A stretch of DNA of 64,000 nt. Source: Mycobacterium spongiae. Lineage in GTDB: Bacteria; Actinomycetota; Actinomycetes; Mycobacteriales; Mycobacteriaceae. The stretch is taken from NCBI RefSeq assembly GCF_018278905.1, contig NZ_CP046600.1:806001-870000 (forward strand), in the 5' to 3' direction. The position numbers were made by a program, and so were the translations under genes. Below are positions 9,172-18,724 of the stretch, one piece after another (the first letter of the stretch is position 1; each line of letters begins with the position of its first letter). Under the pieces are notes generated by a model. It made no database searches. It saw only the letters and a list, made by a program, of their open reading frames with translations, and was not told the origin of the DNA.

Positions 9172-10592
9172 GCCGGCTTCACCAGGTACGGGGACACGGT
9201 GCTGCGGTGCGCGTCGAGGTCCAATGCGCGCCCCAGGGCGGGGAATGCCCGCTGCGGACAGTTGTCGCGTTCGCACACGCGGCATCCCGCGCCGATTGGT
9301 GTAGCCACAATATTCGGGTCGCCCGACAAGTCGAGTCCTTCCGAGTAGGCGAGCCGGTGAGCGTGGCGGAGTTCGCAGCCCAGCCCGATCGCGAAGGTCT
9401 TACCGGGCTGACCATACCGGGCGGCGCGGCGCTCGACAGTTCTGGCCACCCACAGGTAGTTGCGGCCGTCCGGCATCTGGGCGATCTGCACCAGGATTTT
9501 GCCCGGGTTGGCAAACGTCTCGTAGACGTTCCACAGGGGGCAGGTGCCGCCGCTGGAAGAGAAGTGAAAGCCGGTGGCCGACTGGCGCTTTGACATGTTC
9601 CCAGCCCGGTCGACGCGGACGAAGGAGAACGGTACGCCACGCATGGACGGCCGTTGCAGTGTCGACAAGCGGTGTGCGATGGTCTCGTAGCTCACCGAGT
9701 AGAACGCCGACAACCGCTCGACGTCGTAGCGGAAGTTCTCCGCAACATCATGAAACTGGCGGTAGGGCAGCACCGCGGCGGCGGCGAAGTAGTTGGCAAG
9801 GCCGAGCCGCGCCAGCGTGCGCGACTCGTCGCTGGTGAACTTGCCTTCGGTGACCATGCTGTCGATCAGGTCGCCAAATTCGAGATATGCCAGTTCGGCG
9901 GCCATCTTGAACACCTGCTGACCCCATGCCAGGTGGCTACTGATCTCGAGTGTCTTCGTAGTCGGGTCATAGTGGTGCAGCACGGTATCGCCGAGATCAA
10001 TCCGCTTGGCGATGCGTACTCCATGCAACTCGGTGAGTCGACGGGTCAATTCGCGGGACAGGTCGCCGTGGTGCATCCGCATTTTGGTCGTGAGGTCTTC
10101 AGCGGCGGTGTCCAGCTCGTGCAGATAGTTCTGGCGTTGGTAGAAATAGTCGCGCACCTCTTCGTGCGGCATGGTGATTGATCCGGTACCGCTGCCATCA
10201 AAGAATCGCTCCTCGGTGGCAGCGGCCAGCTGGGCGGTGGTGATCCGATAGCGTCGATGCAGATTGACCATCGCGCGAGCCAGGCCGGGATGAACACTGA
10301 CCAATTCGGCGACTTCAGTCGGGGCGATGTCGACGTCCAGATCGCGGTCCATGGTCACCTCGCGGAGCTCGGCGATCAGACGCGTGTCGTCCTGAGAGGC
10401 AAAAAAGGTCGCGTCGACCCCGAACACCTCGGTGATCCGCAGGAGGACCGCCACGGTCAGCGGGCGAACGTCGTGCTCGATCTGGTTGAGGTAGCTCGGT
10501 GATATCTCGAGCATCTGAGCCAGCGCGGCCTGGCTGAAACCGCGCTCGCTGCGTAGCTGGCGCACACGTGCGCCGACATACGTCTTCGACAC
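9168..10592 (-). CDS. ramB: RamB, HTH regulator of acetate and glyoxylate metabolism
   Basis: This 474-residue regulator matches Rv0465c from its GTG start at 10592 (SKTYVGARVRQLR). It has an N-terminal XRE-type helix-turn-helix (about residues 5-60: RGFSQAALAQ, SPSYLNQIEHD), a central IrrE-like peptidase-type region and a C-terminal segment with cysteines (GCRVCERDNCPQ) common to ScfRs and RamB proteins. RamB represses icl1 and itself in M. tuberculosis. Candidate binding boxes are visible upstream of both ramB and icl1 here. The frame continues upstream to 10715, but the GTG matches the family start. It is divergent from the thioesterase gene. Confidence 0.95.
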   Translation of the reverse strand: MSKTYVGARVRQLRSERGFSQAALAQMLEISPSYLNQIEHDVRPLTVAVLLRITEVFGVDATFFASQDDTRLIAELREVTMDRDLDVDIAPTEVAELVSVHPGLARAMVNLHRRYRITTAQLAAATEERFFDGSGTGSITMPHEEVRDYFYQRQNYLHELDTAAEDLTTKMRMHHGDLSRELTRRLTELHGVRIAKRIDLGDTVLHHYDPTTKTLEISSHLAWGQQVFKMAAELAYLEFGDLIDSMVTEGKFTSDESRTLARLGLANYFAAAAVLPYRQFHDVAENFRYDVERLSAFYSVSYETIAHRLSTLQRPSMRGVPFSFVRVDRAGNMSKRQSATGFHFSSSGGTCPLWNVYETFANPGKILVQIAQMPDGRNYLWVARTVERRAARYGQPGKTFAIGLGCELRHAHRLAYSEGLDLSGDPNIVATPIGAGCRVCERDNCPQRAFPALGRALDLDAHRSTVSPYLVKPA

Positions 10593-10624
10593 CTGGTCAA
10601 GCCTACCTGGCGTTGCGAAGGCTT

Positions 10625-10693
10625 CATTAGCAGAGTTCGCACCGGCGCGCGATTGGTGTTTCCGTGACGTCATTGGCATGATTCGCACCGGCG
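10625..10693. promoter_or_regulatory. Candidate RamB operator region between ramB and the thioesterase gene
   Basis: CATTAGCAGAGTTCG (10625-10639) matches 13 of 15 bases of a sequence upstream of icl1 and resembles the inverse of the corynebacterial RamB box (AARAACTTTGCAAA). A 12-base direct repeat TTCGCACCGGCG occurs at 10636-10647 and 10682-10693. Autoregulation by RamB is known in mycobacteria; the exact sites are my inference. Confidence 0.4.
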
Positions 10694-10742
10694 ATCTCGG
10701 GTTGATCTGAGGCACCGACGAGGAGGAAACGGGGACTTAGCC

Positions 10743-11537
10743 GTGAGCCTGGACAAAGAATTGATGCCCGTGCCCGACGGTCACCCCGATGTGTTCGATC
10801 GCGAATGGCCACTGCGCGTCGGCGATATCGAGCGCACGGGCCGCCTGCGGTTGGACGCTGCTGCCCGGCATATTCAAGACATCGGCCAGGACCAGCTGCG
10901 CGAAATGGGCTTCGAGGAAACCCACCCGCTGTGGATCGTGCGCCGCACCATGGTCGATCTGGTCCGACCCATCGAATTCCAGGACATGCTGAGATGCCGG
11001 CGCTGGTGCTCGGGTACTTCGAATCGCTGGTGTGAGATGCGGGTCCGGATCGATGGACGCAAGAGCGGGCTGATCGAGTCCGAGGCGTTCTGGATCCATG
11101 TCAATAAGGAAACGGAGATGCCGGCGCGCATCGCCGACGACTTCCTGGCGGGTCTGCACAAGACCACCGCCGTTGATCGGCTTCGGTGGAAGAGCTATGT
11201 GAAGCCCGGGACCCGCGAGGACGCCACGGAAATCCACGAGTTCCCGGTCCGGGTCACCGATATTGACCTCTTCGACCACATGAACAACTCGGTGTACTGG
11301 AGTGTGATCGAGGACTACTTGTGGTCCCACCCGGAGTTGCTGCGCGGGCCGCTGCGCGTCACGATCGAACACGAGGCGCCGGTTGCGCTAGGCGACAAGC
11401 TGGAGATCATTGCGCACGTTCACCCGGCGGGCTCGACCGACCAGTTCGGTCCCGGCCTGACCGATCGCGCTGTTACAACGCTCACATACGCCGTCGGCGA
11501 CGAGACGAAGGCCGTCGCCGCGCTGTTCGCTCTGTAG
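10743..11537 (+). CDS. Acyl-ACP thioesterase family protein (Rv0466)
   Basis: This 264-residue double-hotdog protein resembles plant-type acyl-ACP thioesterases and matches Rv0466. The first half contains DREWPLRVGDIERTG and the second half the hotdog segment FPVRVTDIDLFDHMNNSVYW, in which Asp, His and Asn occupy the positions typical of these enzymes (D.FDHMNN). It is predicted to release fatty acids or to act on a specialised acyl chain. The start is GTG at 10743, with GAGGAGG about 15 bases upstream. It shares its promoter region with ramB, so it may be under RamB control; that is inference. Confidence 0.87.
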   Translation: MSLDKELMPVPDGHPDVFDREWPLRVGDIERTGRLRLDAAARHIQDIGQDQLREMGFEETHPLWIVRRTMVDLVRPIEFQDMLRCRRWCSGTSNRWCEMRVRIDGRKSGLIESEAFWIHVNKETEMPARIADDFLAGLHKTTAVDRLRWKSYVKPGTREDATEIHEFPVRVTDIDLFDHMNNSVYWSVIEDYLWSHPELLRGPLRVTIEHEAPVALGDKLEIIAHVHPAGSTDQFGPGLTDRAVTTLTYAVGDETKAVAALFAL

Positions 11538-11595
11538 GCCTCGGCGCCGAATCGCCCGCCTTCTCGGAAACGCCGCTTCACCTGCGGATTGTGGT

Positions 11596-11627
11596 TACTG
11601 GCCAGTAGCTACTGTAACGGTTCAGTA
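11596..11627. promoter_or_regulatory. TACTG/CAGTA inverted elements in the icl1 promoter
   Basis: TACTGGCCAGTA (11596-11607) is a perfect 12-base palindrome. Two bases later TACTG-N8-CAGTA (11610-11627) repeats the same half-sites with wider spacing. This is the look of an operator for a dimeric regulator. I do not recognise the protein. Confidence 0.4.
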
Positions 11628-11644
11628 ATCTCACTCCTTCGCAA

Positions 11645-11685
11645 CATTAGCAAAATTCGGCTGCGGCATTGCGGAAATTTGCAAG
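11645..11685. promoter_or_regulatory. Pair of RamB-like boxes upstream of icl1
   Basis: CATTAGCAAAATTCG (11645-11659) and GGAAATTTGCAAG (11673-11685) read as RamB-type boxes in opposite orientations; the second agrees with the corynebacterial consensus at about 10 of 13 positions. RamB is known to bind the icl1 promoter in M. tuberculosis. Confidence 0.45.
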
Positions 11686-11865
11686 TGGAATCGGTAGACG
11701 ATGTCGATGAGCTGTGCCATCGTCGACTTAGCACGCAAGTGAAGTTGAGTCCCGGCGCCGCCGCAAGATGGTCCGGCATTCAACAGCCGATTCACCAGCC
11801 ATGGATGGTTGTCAGCCGTTCATCGGCCTGGTGATAGGCCCGGAAGAGCATGAAGGAGCAGCCCG

Positions 11866-13152
11866 ATGTCTGTCGTTGGCACCCCGAAAAGCGCTGAGCA
11901 GATCCAGCACGACTGGGACCACAACCCGCGCTGGCGGGGCATCACCCGCACGTACACTCCCCAGGATGTCGTGGCCCTTCAGGGGCACGTCGTCGAGGAG
12001 CACACCTTGGCACGCCGTGGCGCCGAAGTGCTGTGGGAGCAGTTGCACGACCTGGAGTTCGTCAACGCGCTGGGCGCGCTGACCGGCAACATGGCTGTCC
12101 AACAAGTGCGCGCCGGCCTCAAGGCGATCTACTTGTCTGGTTGGCAGGTGGCCGGCGACGCCAACCTGTCGGGCCACACCTACCCCGACCAAAGCCTGTA
12201 CCCAGCCAATTCGGTGCCCCAGGTCGTCCGGCGTATCAACAACGCATTGCTGCGCGCCGATGAGATTGCCAAAGTCGAAGGCGACCGTTCAGTCGGCAAC
12301 TGGTTGGTGCCGATCGTCGCCGACGGTGAGGCGGGCTTCGGTGGTGCGCTCAACGTCTACGAGCTGCAGAAAGCCATGATCGCCGCTGGTGTCGCCGGTT
12401 CGCACTGGGAGGACCAGCTGGCATCCGAGAAGAAGTGCGGCCACCTGGGTGGCAAGGTGCTCATCCCCACTCAGCAGCACATTCGCACCCTGACCTCGGC
12501 TCGATTGGCGGCTGACGTCGCAGACGTGCCGACCGTTGTCATCGCGCGTACTGATGCCGAGGCGGCCACGTTGATCACCTCCGATGTCGACGAGCGCGAC
12601 CGCCGATTCATTGCCGGCGACCGCACCAAGGAAGGCTTCTACCGCGTGAAGAATGGCCTCGAGCCCTGCATCGCGCGCGCCAAGGCCTACGCGCCGTTTG
12701 CTGATCTGATCTGGATGGAGACCGGCACGCCGGACCTGGAGCTGGCGAAGAAGTTTGCTGAGAGCGTCAAGGCTGAGTTCCCGGACCAGATGCTGGCCTA
12801 CAACTGCTCGCCATCGTTCAACTGGCGCAAGCACCTCGACGACGCCACCATCGCGAAGTTCCAGAAAGAGCTGGGTGCTATGGGGTTCAAGTTCCAGTTC
12901 ATCACGCTGGCCGGTTTCCACGCCCTGAACTACTCGATGTTCGATCTGGCCTATGGTTACGCGCGCAACCAGATGAGCGCCTACGTCGAACTGCAGGAGC
13001 GTGAGTTTGCCGCCGAGGAGCGCGGCTACACGGCCACCAAGCACCAGCGCGAAGTTGGTGCGGGCTACTTCGACCGGATTGCCACCACGGTGGACCCGAC
13101 GTCGTCGACGACGGCTTTGGCCGGCTCCACCGAAGAGGGCCAGTTCCACTGA
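11866..13152 (+). CDS. icl1: Isocitrate lyase 1
   Basis: This 428-residue enzyme cleaves isocitrate to glyoxylate and succinate. In mycobacteria it also serves the methylcitrate cycle as methylisocitrate lyase. It supports growth on fatty acids and acetate and persistence in hosts. The active-site signature KKCGH is present with Cys191 as the catalytic base. The start at 11866 ([14 protein letters not shown]) is preceded by AGGAGC. A strong hairpin follows the gene. It matches Rv0467 in length. Regulation by RamB is probable from the upstream boxes. FadB2 follows, fitting a fat-utilisation cluster. Confidence 0.97.
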   Translation: MSVVGTPKSAEQIQHDWDHNPRWRGITRTYTPQDVVALQGHVVEEHTLARRGAEVLWEQLHDLEFVNALGALTGNMAVQQVRAGLKAIYLSGWQVAGDANLSGHTYPDQSLYPANSVPQVVRRINNALLRADEIAKVEGDRSVGNWLVPIVADGEAGFGGALNVYELQKAMIAAGVAGSHWEDQLASEKKCGHLGGKVLIPTQQHIRTLTSARLAADVADVPTVVIARTDAEAATLITSDVDERDRRFIAGDRTKEGFYRVKNGLEPCIARAKAYAPFADLIWMETGTPDLELAKKFAESVKAEFPDQMLAYNCSPSFNWRKHLDDATIAKFQKELGAMGFKFQFITLAGFHALNYSMFDLAYGYARNQMSAYVELQEREFAAEERGYTATKHQREVGAGYFDRIATTVDPTSSTTALAGSTEEGQFH

Positions 13153-13181
13153 GCGGCTGCTCGCCGCTGGGGAAGTAGCAT

Positions 13182-13212
13182 AGGCCCCGCCCAGCCAACC
13201 TGGGCGGGGCCT
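13182..13212 (+). terminator. Hairpin after icl1
   Basis: A perfect 13-base-pair stem (13182-13194 with 13200-13212, arms AGGCCCCGCCCAG and CTGGGCGGGGCCT) closes a five-base loop, with no T-run after it. It lies 30 bases after the icl1 stop, as expected of a mycobacterial terminator. It may only attenuate, since fadB2 starts 41 bases later. Confidence 0.75.
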
Positions 13213-13253
13213 GTTGCGCTGTCGGACACCATTCGTAGGAAAGAGAACAAACT

Positions 13254-14117
13254 GTGAGCGATGCGGCGATTCAGCGGGTCGGGGTTGTCGGGGCTGGGCA
13301 GATGGGGTCGGGCATTGCCGAGGTCTGCGCGCGTGCCGGCGTCGACGTGGCGGTTTTCGAAGGCACCGAGGCGCTGATCACCGCCGGACGCAACCGCATT
13401 GTGAAGTCTCTTGAGCGCGGCGTCAGCGCGGGCAAAGTGACTGAACGCGAGCGCGACCGTGCGCTCGCCACGTTGTCGTTCACGACTGACCTGAGCGATT
13501 TTGCTGACCGGCAGCTTGTGATCGAAGCCATTGTGGAGGACGAGGCCGTCAAGGCCCGAGTCTTCTCCGAACTGGACCAAGTGGTCACCGATCCCGACGC
13601 GGTGCTCGCGTCGAACACCTCCAGCATCCCCATCATGAAAATCGCTGCGGCGACCAAGCATCCGCAGCGTGTGCTGGGCTTGCACTTCTTCAATCCGGTC
13701 CCGGTGCTGCCGCTGGTTGAGTTGGTCTGCACCCTGGCCACCGACGAGGCTGCCGCCACCCGCACCGAAGAGTTTGCCAGCGCGATCCTAGGCAAACAGG
13801 TCGTTCGATGTTCGGATCGGTCCGGCTTCGTGGTGAACGCGCTACTGGTGCCGTACTTGCTGTCGGCGATCCGGATGGTCGAGGCGGGATTTGCCACCAT
13901 CGAAGATGTCGACAAGGCAGTCGTCGCGGGGCTGTCGCATCCTATGGGACCCCTGCGGCTTTCCGACCTTGTTGGCCTGGATACGCTCAAGTTGATTGCG
14001 GACAAGATGTTTGAGGAATTCAAGGAGCCGCAGTACGGGCCGCCTCCGCTGTTGCTGCGGATGGTTGAGGCGGGCCGGTTGGGCAAAAAATCGGGTCGAG
14101 GTTTCTACACGTACTGA
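13254..14117 (+). CDS. fadB2: 3-hydroxybutyryl-CoA dehydrogenase FadB2
   Basis: This 287-residue protein oxidises (S)-3-hydroxyacyl-CoA with NAD+. It has the N-terminal Rossmann motif GVVGAGQMGSGIAEV (about residues 9-23), the SNTSSIPI segment, the catalytic HFFNPVPVLPLVE region and a C-terminal helical domain ending in KSGRGFYTY. The start is GTG at 13254 with AGGAAAGAG upstream. It matches Rv0468 (286 residues). The neighbours icl1 and umaA place it among fatty-acid and lipid genes. Confidence 0.93.
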   Translation: MSDAAIQRVGVVGAGQMGSGIAEVCARAGVDVAVFEGTEALITAGRNRIVKSLERGVSAGKVTERERDRALATLSFTTDLSDFADRQLVIEAIVEDEAVKARVFSELDQVVTDPDAVLASNTSSIPIMKIAAATKHPQRVLGLHFFNPVPVLPLVELVCTLATDEAAATRTEEFASAILGKQVVRCSDRSGFVVNALLVPYLLSAIRMVEAGFATIEDVDKAVVAGLSHPMGPLRLSDLVGLDTLKLIADKMFEEFKEPQYGPPPLLLRMVEAGRLGKKSGRGFYTY

Positions 14118-14183
14118 AGCTTCCGAGCCGGCCGCAGGCGCCCCTTATGCCCGGTTCGCCGGGCTCCGGCGGCCAAGCCGTGA

Positions 14184-15113
<930 letters not shown>

Positions 15114-15286
15114 CGAAATGCCGCGCTGCTATCTCGCCGACTTGTCGCGGGTCCAGCTGGGGGATTATGTGCGTGTTCGGGCCGGTTCGTGTGAGCGGGT
15201 GGGCCTCGGCGCATCGGCGCATCAGGCTTAAGCCGGACTACACATCGGCTCTGCTTAGCCGTCTTGCTAGCCGTCTGGTTATCTGT

Positions 15287-15310
15287 CGTGGCCGCCGGCT
15301 TGCGGTCACG
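15287..15310. terminator. Possible bidirectional terminator between umaA and pcaA
   Basis: A nine-base-pair stem with one G-T pair (15287-15295 with 15302-15310) and a six-base loop lies between the convergent genes. No T-run follows on either side. Confidence 0.35.
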
Positions 15311-15333
15311 ACGCCGCTGCTGGCTTGTGTTGG

Positions 15334-16197
15334 TTACTTTTCCAGGGTGAACTGGTTGATGTCGGTATAACCCTGGCGGAACAGCTTCGCGCACCCCGTC
15401 AGGTACTTCATATAGCTGTCGTAGACCTTTTGCGATTGGATCGCGATGGCTTGTTCCCTATTGGCTTCAAGGGCCGCCGCCCAGGTGTCGAGGGTCCTCG
15501 CATAGTGCAGTTGCAATGACTGGATCCGAGTGAGGTTGAAACCGACCTTTTCGGCGTGCTCTTCTACCGTGGGGATCGACGGTAGCCAGCCGCCGGGGAA
15601 GATCTCCGCGAGGATGAATTGGGTGAAGTGCACGATTTCGCGCGTCAACGGCAGACCCTTTTGCCTGGCTTCCCGAAAGGTGGGGCGCACGATCGTGTGC
15701 AGCAGCATCACGCCATCTTCCGGCAACGCGCGGTAGGTCACCTCAAAGAAATGGTGATAGCGCTGGTGGCCAAAGTGTTCGAAGGCGCCGATCGAGACAA
15801 TGCGGTCGACCGGCTCGTGGAACTTCTCCCAGCCCTCGAGTAGGACGCGTCTGGTGCGCGGGGTGTCCATCTCGTCGAACATGCTCTGGACGTGCGCGGC
15901 CTGGTTTTCGGACAACGTCAGACCCACGACGTTGACGTCATATTTTTCGATTGCGCGTCGCATCGTCGCGCCCCAGCCACAGCCGATATCGAGCAGCGTC
16001 ATCCCGGGCTCGAGCTTGAGTTTGCCCAGTGCCAGATCGATCTTGGCGATCTGCGCTTCTTCAAGTGTCATGTCGTCGCGTTCGAAATACGCGCAGCTGT
16101 ACGTCTGGGTGGGGTCGAGGAACAGCCGGAAGAAGTCGTCGGACAGATCGTAGTGGGCCTGTACATTGCCGAACTGCGGTGTGAGCTGCACGGACAT
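15334..16197 (-). CDS. pcaA: Cyclopropane mycolic acid synthase PcaA
   Basis: This 287-residue SAM-dependent enzyme puts the proximal cyclopropane ring on alpha-mycolates, needed in M. tuberculosis for cording and persistence. It has the SAM motif [12 protein letters not shown], the active-site region SIGAFEHFGHQRYHHFF with the glutamate and histidines typical of the family, and the C-terminal YMKYLTGCAKLFRQG. It starts MSVQLTPQFGNVQAHYDLSDDFF, matching Rv0470c. Its upstream region has short phased repeats (16283-16307) that may be an operator. Confidence 0.95.
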   Translation of the reverse strand: MSVQLTPQFGNVQAHYDLSDDFFRLFLDPTQTYSCAYFERDDMTLEEAQIAKIDLALGKLKLEPGMTLLDIGCGWGATMRRAIEKYDVNVVGLTLSENQAAHVQSMFDEMDTPRTRRVLLEGWEKFHEPVDRIVSIGAFEHFGHQRYHHFFEVTYRALPEDGVMLLHTIVRPTFREARQKGLPLTREIVHFTQFILAEIFPGGWLPSIPTVEEHAEKVGFNLTRIQSLQLHYARTLDTWAAALEANREQAIAIQSQKVYDSYMKYLTGCAKLFRQGYTDINQFTLEK

Positions 16198-16282
16198 ACC
16201 GATATTGAGCCTTTCTGTGTCCGGTACCTGCGAGGCGCAGGCCCCGGGGCACCCCGATTGCCACCGGGTGCACCTCCTGCAT

Positions 16283-16307
16283 GCTAGCTGTTCTGGCCTG
16301 TTCTAGC
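16283..16307. promoter_or_regulatory. Phased repeats upstream of pcaA
   Basis: GCTAG (16283-16287) and CTAGC (16303-16307) form an inverted repeat that encloses two copies of CTGTTCT ten bases apart (16288-16294 and 16298-16304). The site lies about 90-110 bases before the pcaA start. No binding protein is assigned. Confidence 0.3.
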
Positions 16308-16403
16308 TGCATCCTGGGCCGCGCCGGGGCCGTCGTCGCTTGCCGGAGGTCAGCCGGAATCCCGGAGGTGCGCCTGCCCGCCCATATCGGGAAGGCCTGG
16401 ATG

Positions 16404-17108
16404 CTAGACCTCTTCGCGGGGCGGCACGATCGGCGAGGGATGTGGCTGCTCCCGGAATTTCTCTAGTGATCCGCCGGCCTCCACGATGCCACACAATGCG
16501 CTCCAGCTCAGCATCGTGAGGTAGTCGATCAGTTCGTCTTTAGTCATCCGCGGGTCCGACATCCACGAGTGGGTGGCCAATTGCACGCCCCCGACAATCA
16601 GGTATGCCCACGGCTCCACCCCACCGGTGTCCATCCCGGCCTCATGCATGCGGCGGCGCAGCATAACCGCGATCATGCGGGCAATGATTCGCTCTGAGTC
16701 GGCGATCACTTTGCTTTTGCTGGCCGAGCTGTTCGCCATCACGAAGCGATACGGCTCTGGCTCGGCCGCCACGGTTTCGACGTAGACCCGAATGATTTCG
16801 CGGGTGAGGTCGTAGCCGTCCAAGGTGGATGACAGCGCCGCGGCCATGTTGGGGATCAACGTGGTCTGCGTGAAGCGCATCATCACCGCTGTCGTCAGGT
16901 CGTTCTTGTCGACGAAATAGCGGTAGAGCACCGTCTTGGAGACGCCGATCTCCGCGGCGATCTCGTCCATGCTCAGGTAACGGCCGTGTCGGCGGATGGC
17001 GACGATCGTGCCGTCCACCAACTCATTGCGGCGCTCCACCTTGTGCTGATGCCAGCGTCGCTTGCGGCCATCCGTCTTCGCGGTCACGGCCGGGATACCC
17101 TCTGCCAC
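16404..17108 (-). CDS. TetR family regulator, MadR-like (Rv0472c)
   Basis: This 234-residue TetR protein has its helix-turn-helix at about residues 45-70 (SMDEIAAEIGVSKTVLYRYFVDKND) followed by a helical ligand-binding domain. Length and sequence match Rv0472c, reported as MadR, which controls the mycolic acid desaturase genes desA1 and desA2 in response to acyl-CoA. The location next to mycolate-modifying genes fits that role. It is divergent from the DUF445 gene with about 160 bases between them. In M. tuberculosis Rv0471c and Rv0470A lie between pcaA and this gene; only about 206 bases separate them here and I see no such frames. Confidence 0.9.
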   Translation of the reverse strand: MAEGIPAVTAKTDGRKRRWHQHKVERRNELVDGTIVAIRRHGRYLSMDEIAAEIGVSKTVLYRYFVDKNDLTTAVMMRFTQTTLIPNMAAALSSTLDGYDLTREIIRVYVETVAAEPEPYRFVMANSSASKSKVIADSERIIARMIAVMLRRRMHEAGMDTGGVEPWAYLIVGGVQLATHSWMSDPRMTKDELIDYLTMLSWSALCGIVEAGGSLEKFREQPHPSPIVPPREEV

Positions 17109-17267
17109 TTTCGCCGATTGCCATTCATGAGACGCCTTGATACTACGGCTTGTGAGGGTCTTTATGGCGCATCAGGCGGCATGCGCACGTGGCTCGGATG
17201 GCCCGACAGGCACTGCCGTTACATTAACTGCTTGCCGCAACTGCTTGCCGCAATAGCGGATGATGGT

Positions 17268-18638
17268 GTGGTGGCACACAGAGCCGATGTGTCGGGCTCG
17301 CCGTCGCGCGGGTTGGACTCGAGCAGGTTGCCAACTGGGCTGCGCCGGGCCCGAGTATCTTTCGCGGAGTCGTTCGCCGGGGCCGATCCGGAGGCCGATG
17401 CCGAGCGGCGGGTGGCGTTGCGCCGGATGAAAGCGGTGGCGCTGAGCTTCTTGGTGGGTGCCACTGTGGTGTTCCTGGTGTGTCGCTGGGCGCAGTCGCA
17501 AGGTGCCACCGCGACCTGGATTGGTTACGTCGGTGCGGCCGCTGAAGCCGGCATGGTGGGCGCGCTAGCTGACTGGTTCGCAGTGACTGCCTTGTTCACG
17601 CATCCGCTGCGCATCCCGATTCCGCACACGGCAATCATCAAGCGTAAGAAGGACCAGCTAGGCGAGGGTCTGGGGACCTTCATACGGGAGAACTTCCTGT
17701 CCGCGACGGTTGTGGAGGCCAAGTTGCGGGATGCACAGGTGCCCAGCCGGCTGGGCAAGTGGCTGTCAGAGGTCGCGCATGCCCAGCGGGTGGCCACCGA
17801 AACTGCGACGGTGCTACGGGTGCTGGTGGAGCTGCTCCGTGACGAAGACGTCCAGCACGTGATTGACAGGATGATCGTGCGCCGCATCGCCGAACCTCAG
17901 TGGGGTCCGCCCGTGGGCCGAGTACTGGCGACACTGCTGGCGGAGAATCGGCAGGAAGCATTGATCCAGCTGCTGGCCGACCGGGCGTTTCAGTGGTCGC
18001 TGAACGCCGGTGTGGTCATCGAGCGGGTGGTGGAGCGTGATTCGCCGAGCTGGTCGCCCCGATTTATCGACCACCTGGTTGGTGACCGTATCCATCGCGA
18101 GTTGATGGAATTCACCGACAAGGTTCGCCGCAACCCCGACCACGAATTGCGCCGCTCGGCGACCCAGTTCCTCTTCGAGTTCGCCGAAGATCTCCAGCAC
18201 GATCCTGCCACCATTGCGCGCGCCGATGCGGTGAAAGAGCAACTGATGGCGCGCGACGAGATTGCCGATGCCGCCGCGACCGCGTGGAAGACACTCAAGA
18301 AGCTGGTCCTCGAGGGTGTCGACGACCCGTCCAGCCCGTTGCGCACCCGGATCACCGAGGCCGTGATCCAGATCGGGGAGTCCCTACGCGACGATGCTGA
18401 CCTGCGCGACAAGGTGGACAACTGGATGGTGCGCGCCGCCCAGCATCTGGTCTCGCAGTATGGCGTGGAGATCACCGCGATCATCACCGAGACCATCGAG
18501 CGCTGGGATGCCGAGGAAGCCAGTCGGCGCATCGAACTGCATGTGGGTCGAGACCTACAGTTCATTCGAATCAACGGGACAGTGGTCGGGGCGCTTGCCG
18601 GGCTGGCGATCTACGCCATCGCGCAGTGGCTGTTCTGA
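17268..18638 (+). CDS. DUF445 family membrane protein (Rv0473)
   Basis: This is about 456 residues long, with a GTG start at 17268 (GTG at 17271 is equally possible). The frame is open back to 16986, but that part lies over the TetR gene. It has one N-terminal transmembrane pair (about residues 45-90: AVALSFLVGATVVFLVCRW and AAEAGMVGALADWFAVTALF), a long helical soluble middle and a C-terminal membrane helix (GTVVGALAGLAIYAIAQWLF). This is the DUF445/YjiN topology. The function is unknown. It matches Rv0473. Confidence 0.86.
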   Translation: MVAHRADVSGSPSRGLDSSRLPTGLRRARVSFAESFAGADPEADAERRVALRRMKAVALSFLVGATVVFLVCRWAQSQGATATWIGYVGAAAEAGMVGALADWFAVTALFTHPLRIPIPHTAIIKRKKDQLGEGLGTFIRENFLSATVVEAKLRDAQVPSRLGKWLSEVAHAQRVATETATVLRVLVELLRDEDVQHVIDRMIVRRIAEPQWGPPVGRVLATLLAENRQEALIQLLADRAFQWSLNAGVVIERVVERDSPSWSPRFIDHLVGDRIHRELMEFTDKVRRNPDHELRRSATQFLFEFAEDLQHDPATIARADAVKEQLMARDEIADAAATAWKTLKKLVLEGVDDPSSPLRTRITEAVIQIGESLRDDADLRDKVDNWMVRAAQHLVSQYGVEITAIITETIERWDAEEASRRIELHVGRDLQFIRINGTVVGALAGLAIYAIAQWLF

Positions 18639-18724
18639 GTGGGTGCTAACAAGCGCTTGCAAAAGCAAGCACCTGTCCGTACGCTGGGGCCATCGATACC
18701 GGACATGACTCTAGGAGTACACCG

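Larger units (their letters stand above)
11538..11865. other. Long icl1 leader, 328 bases, no gene
   Basis: No coding frame fits. The interval holds a cluster of TACTG/CAGTA inverted elements (11596-11627) and two RamB-like boxes (11645-11659 and 11673-11685), described separately. The 3' part, about 11690-11850, probably contains the icl1 transcript leader. Confidence 0.5.

Noticed and set aside
15120..15330. Counterpart of a small gene between umaA and pcaA
   Set aside because: Only a short frame without start signal or coding bias; the interval fits a 3' intergenic region between convergent genes.
16986..17267. N-terminal extension of the DUF445 protein
   Set aside because: It overlaps the TetR gene and its promoter on the other strand and does not match the family; the GTG at 17268 fits the expected length.
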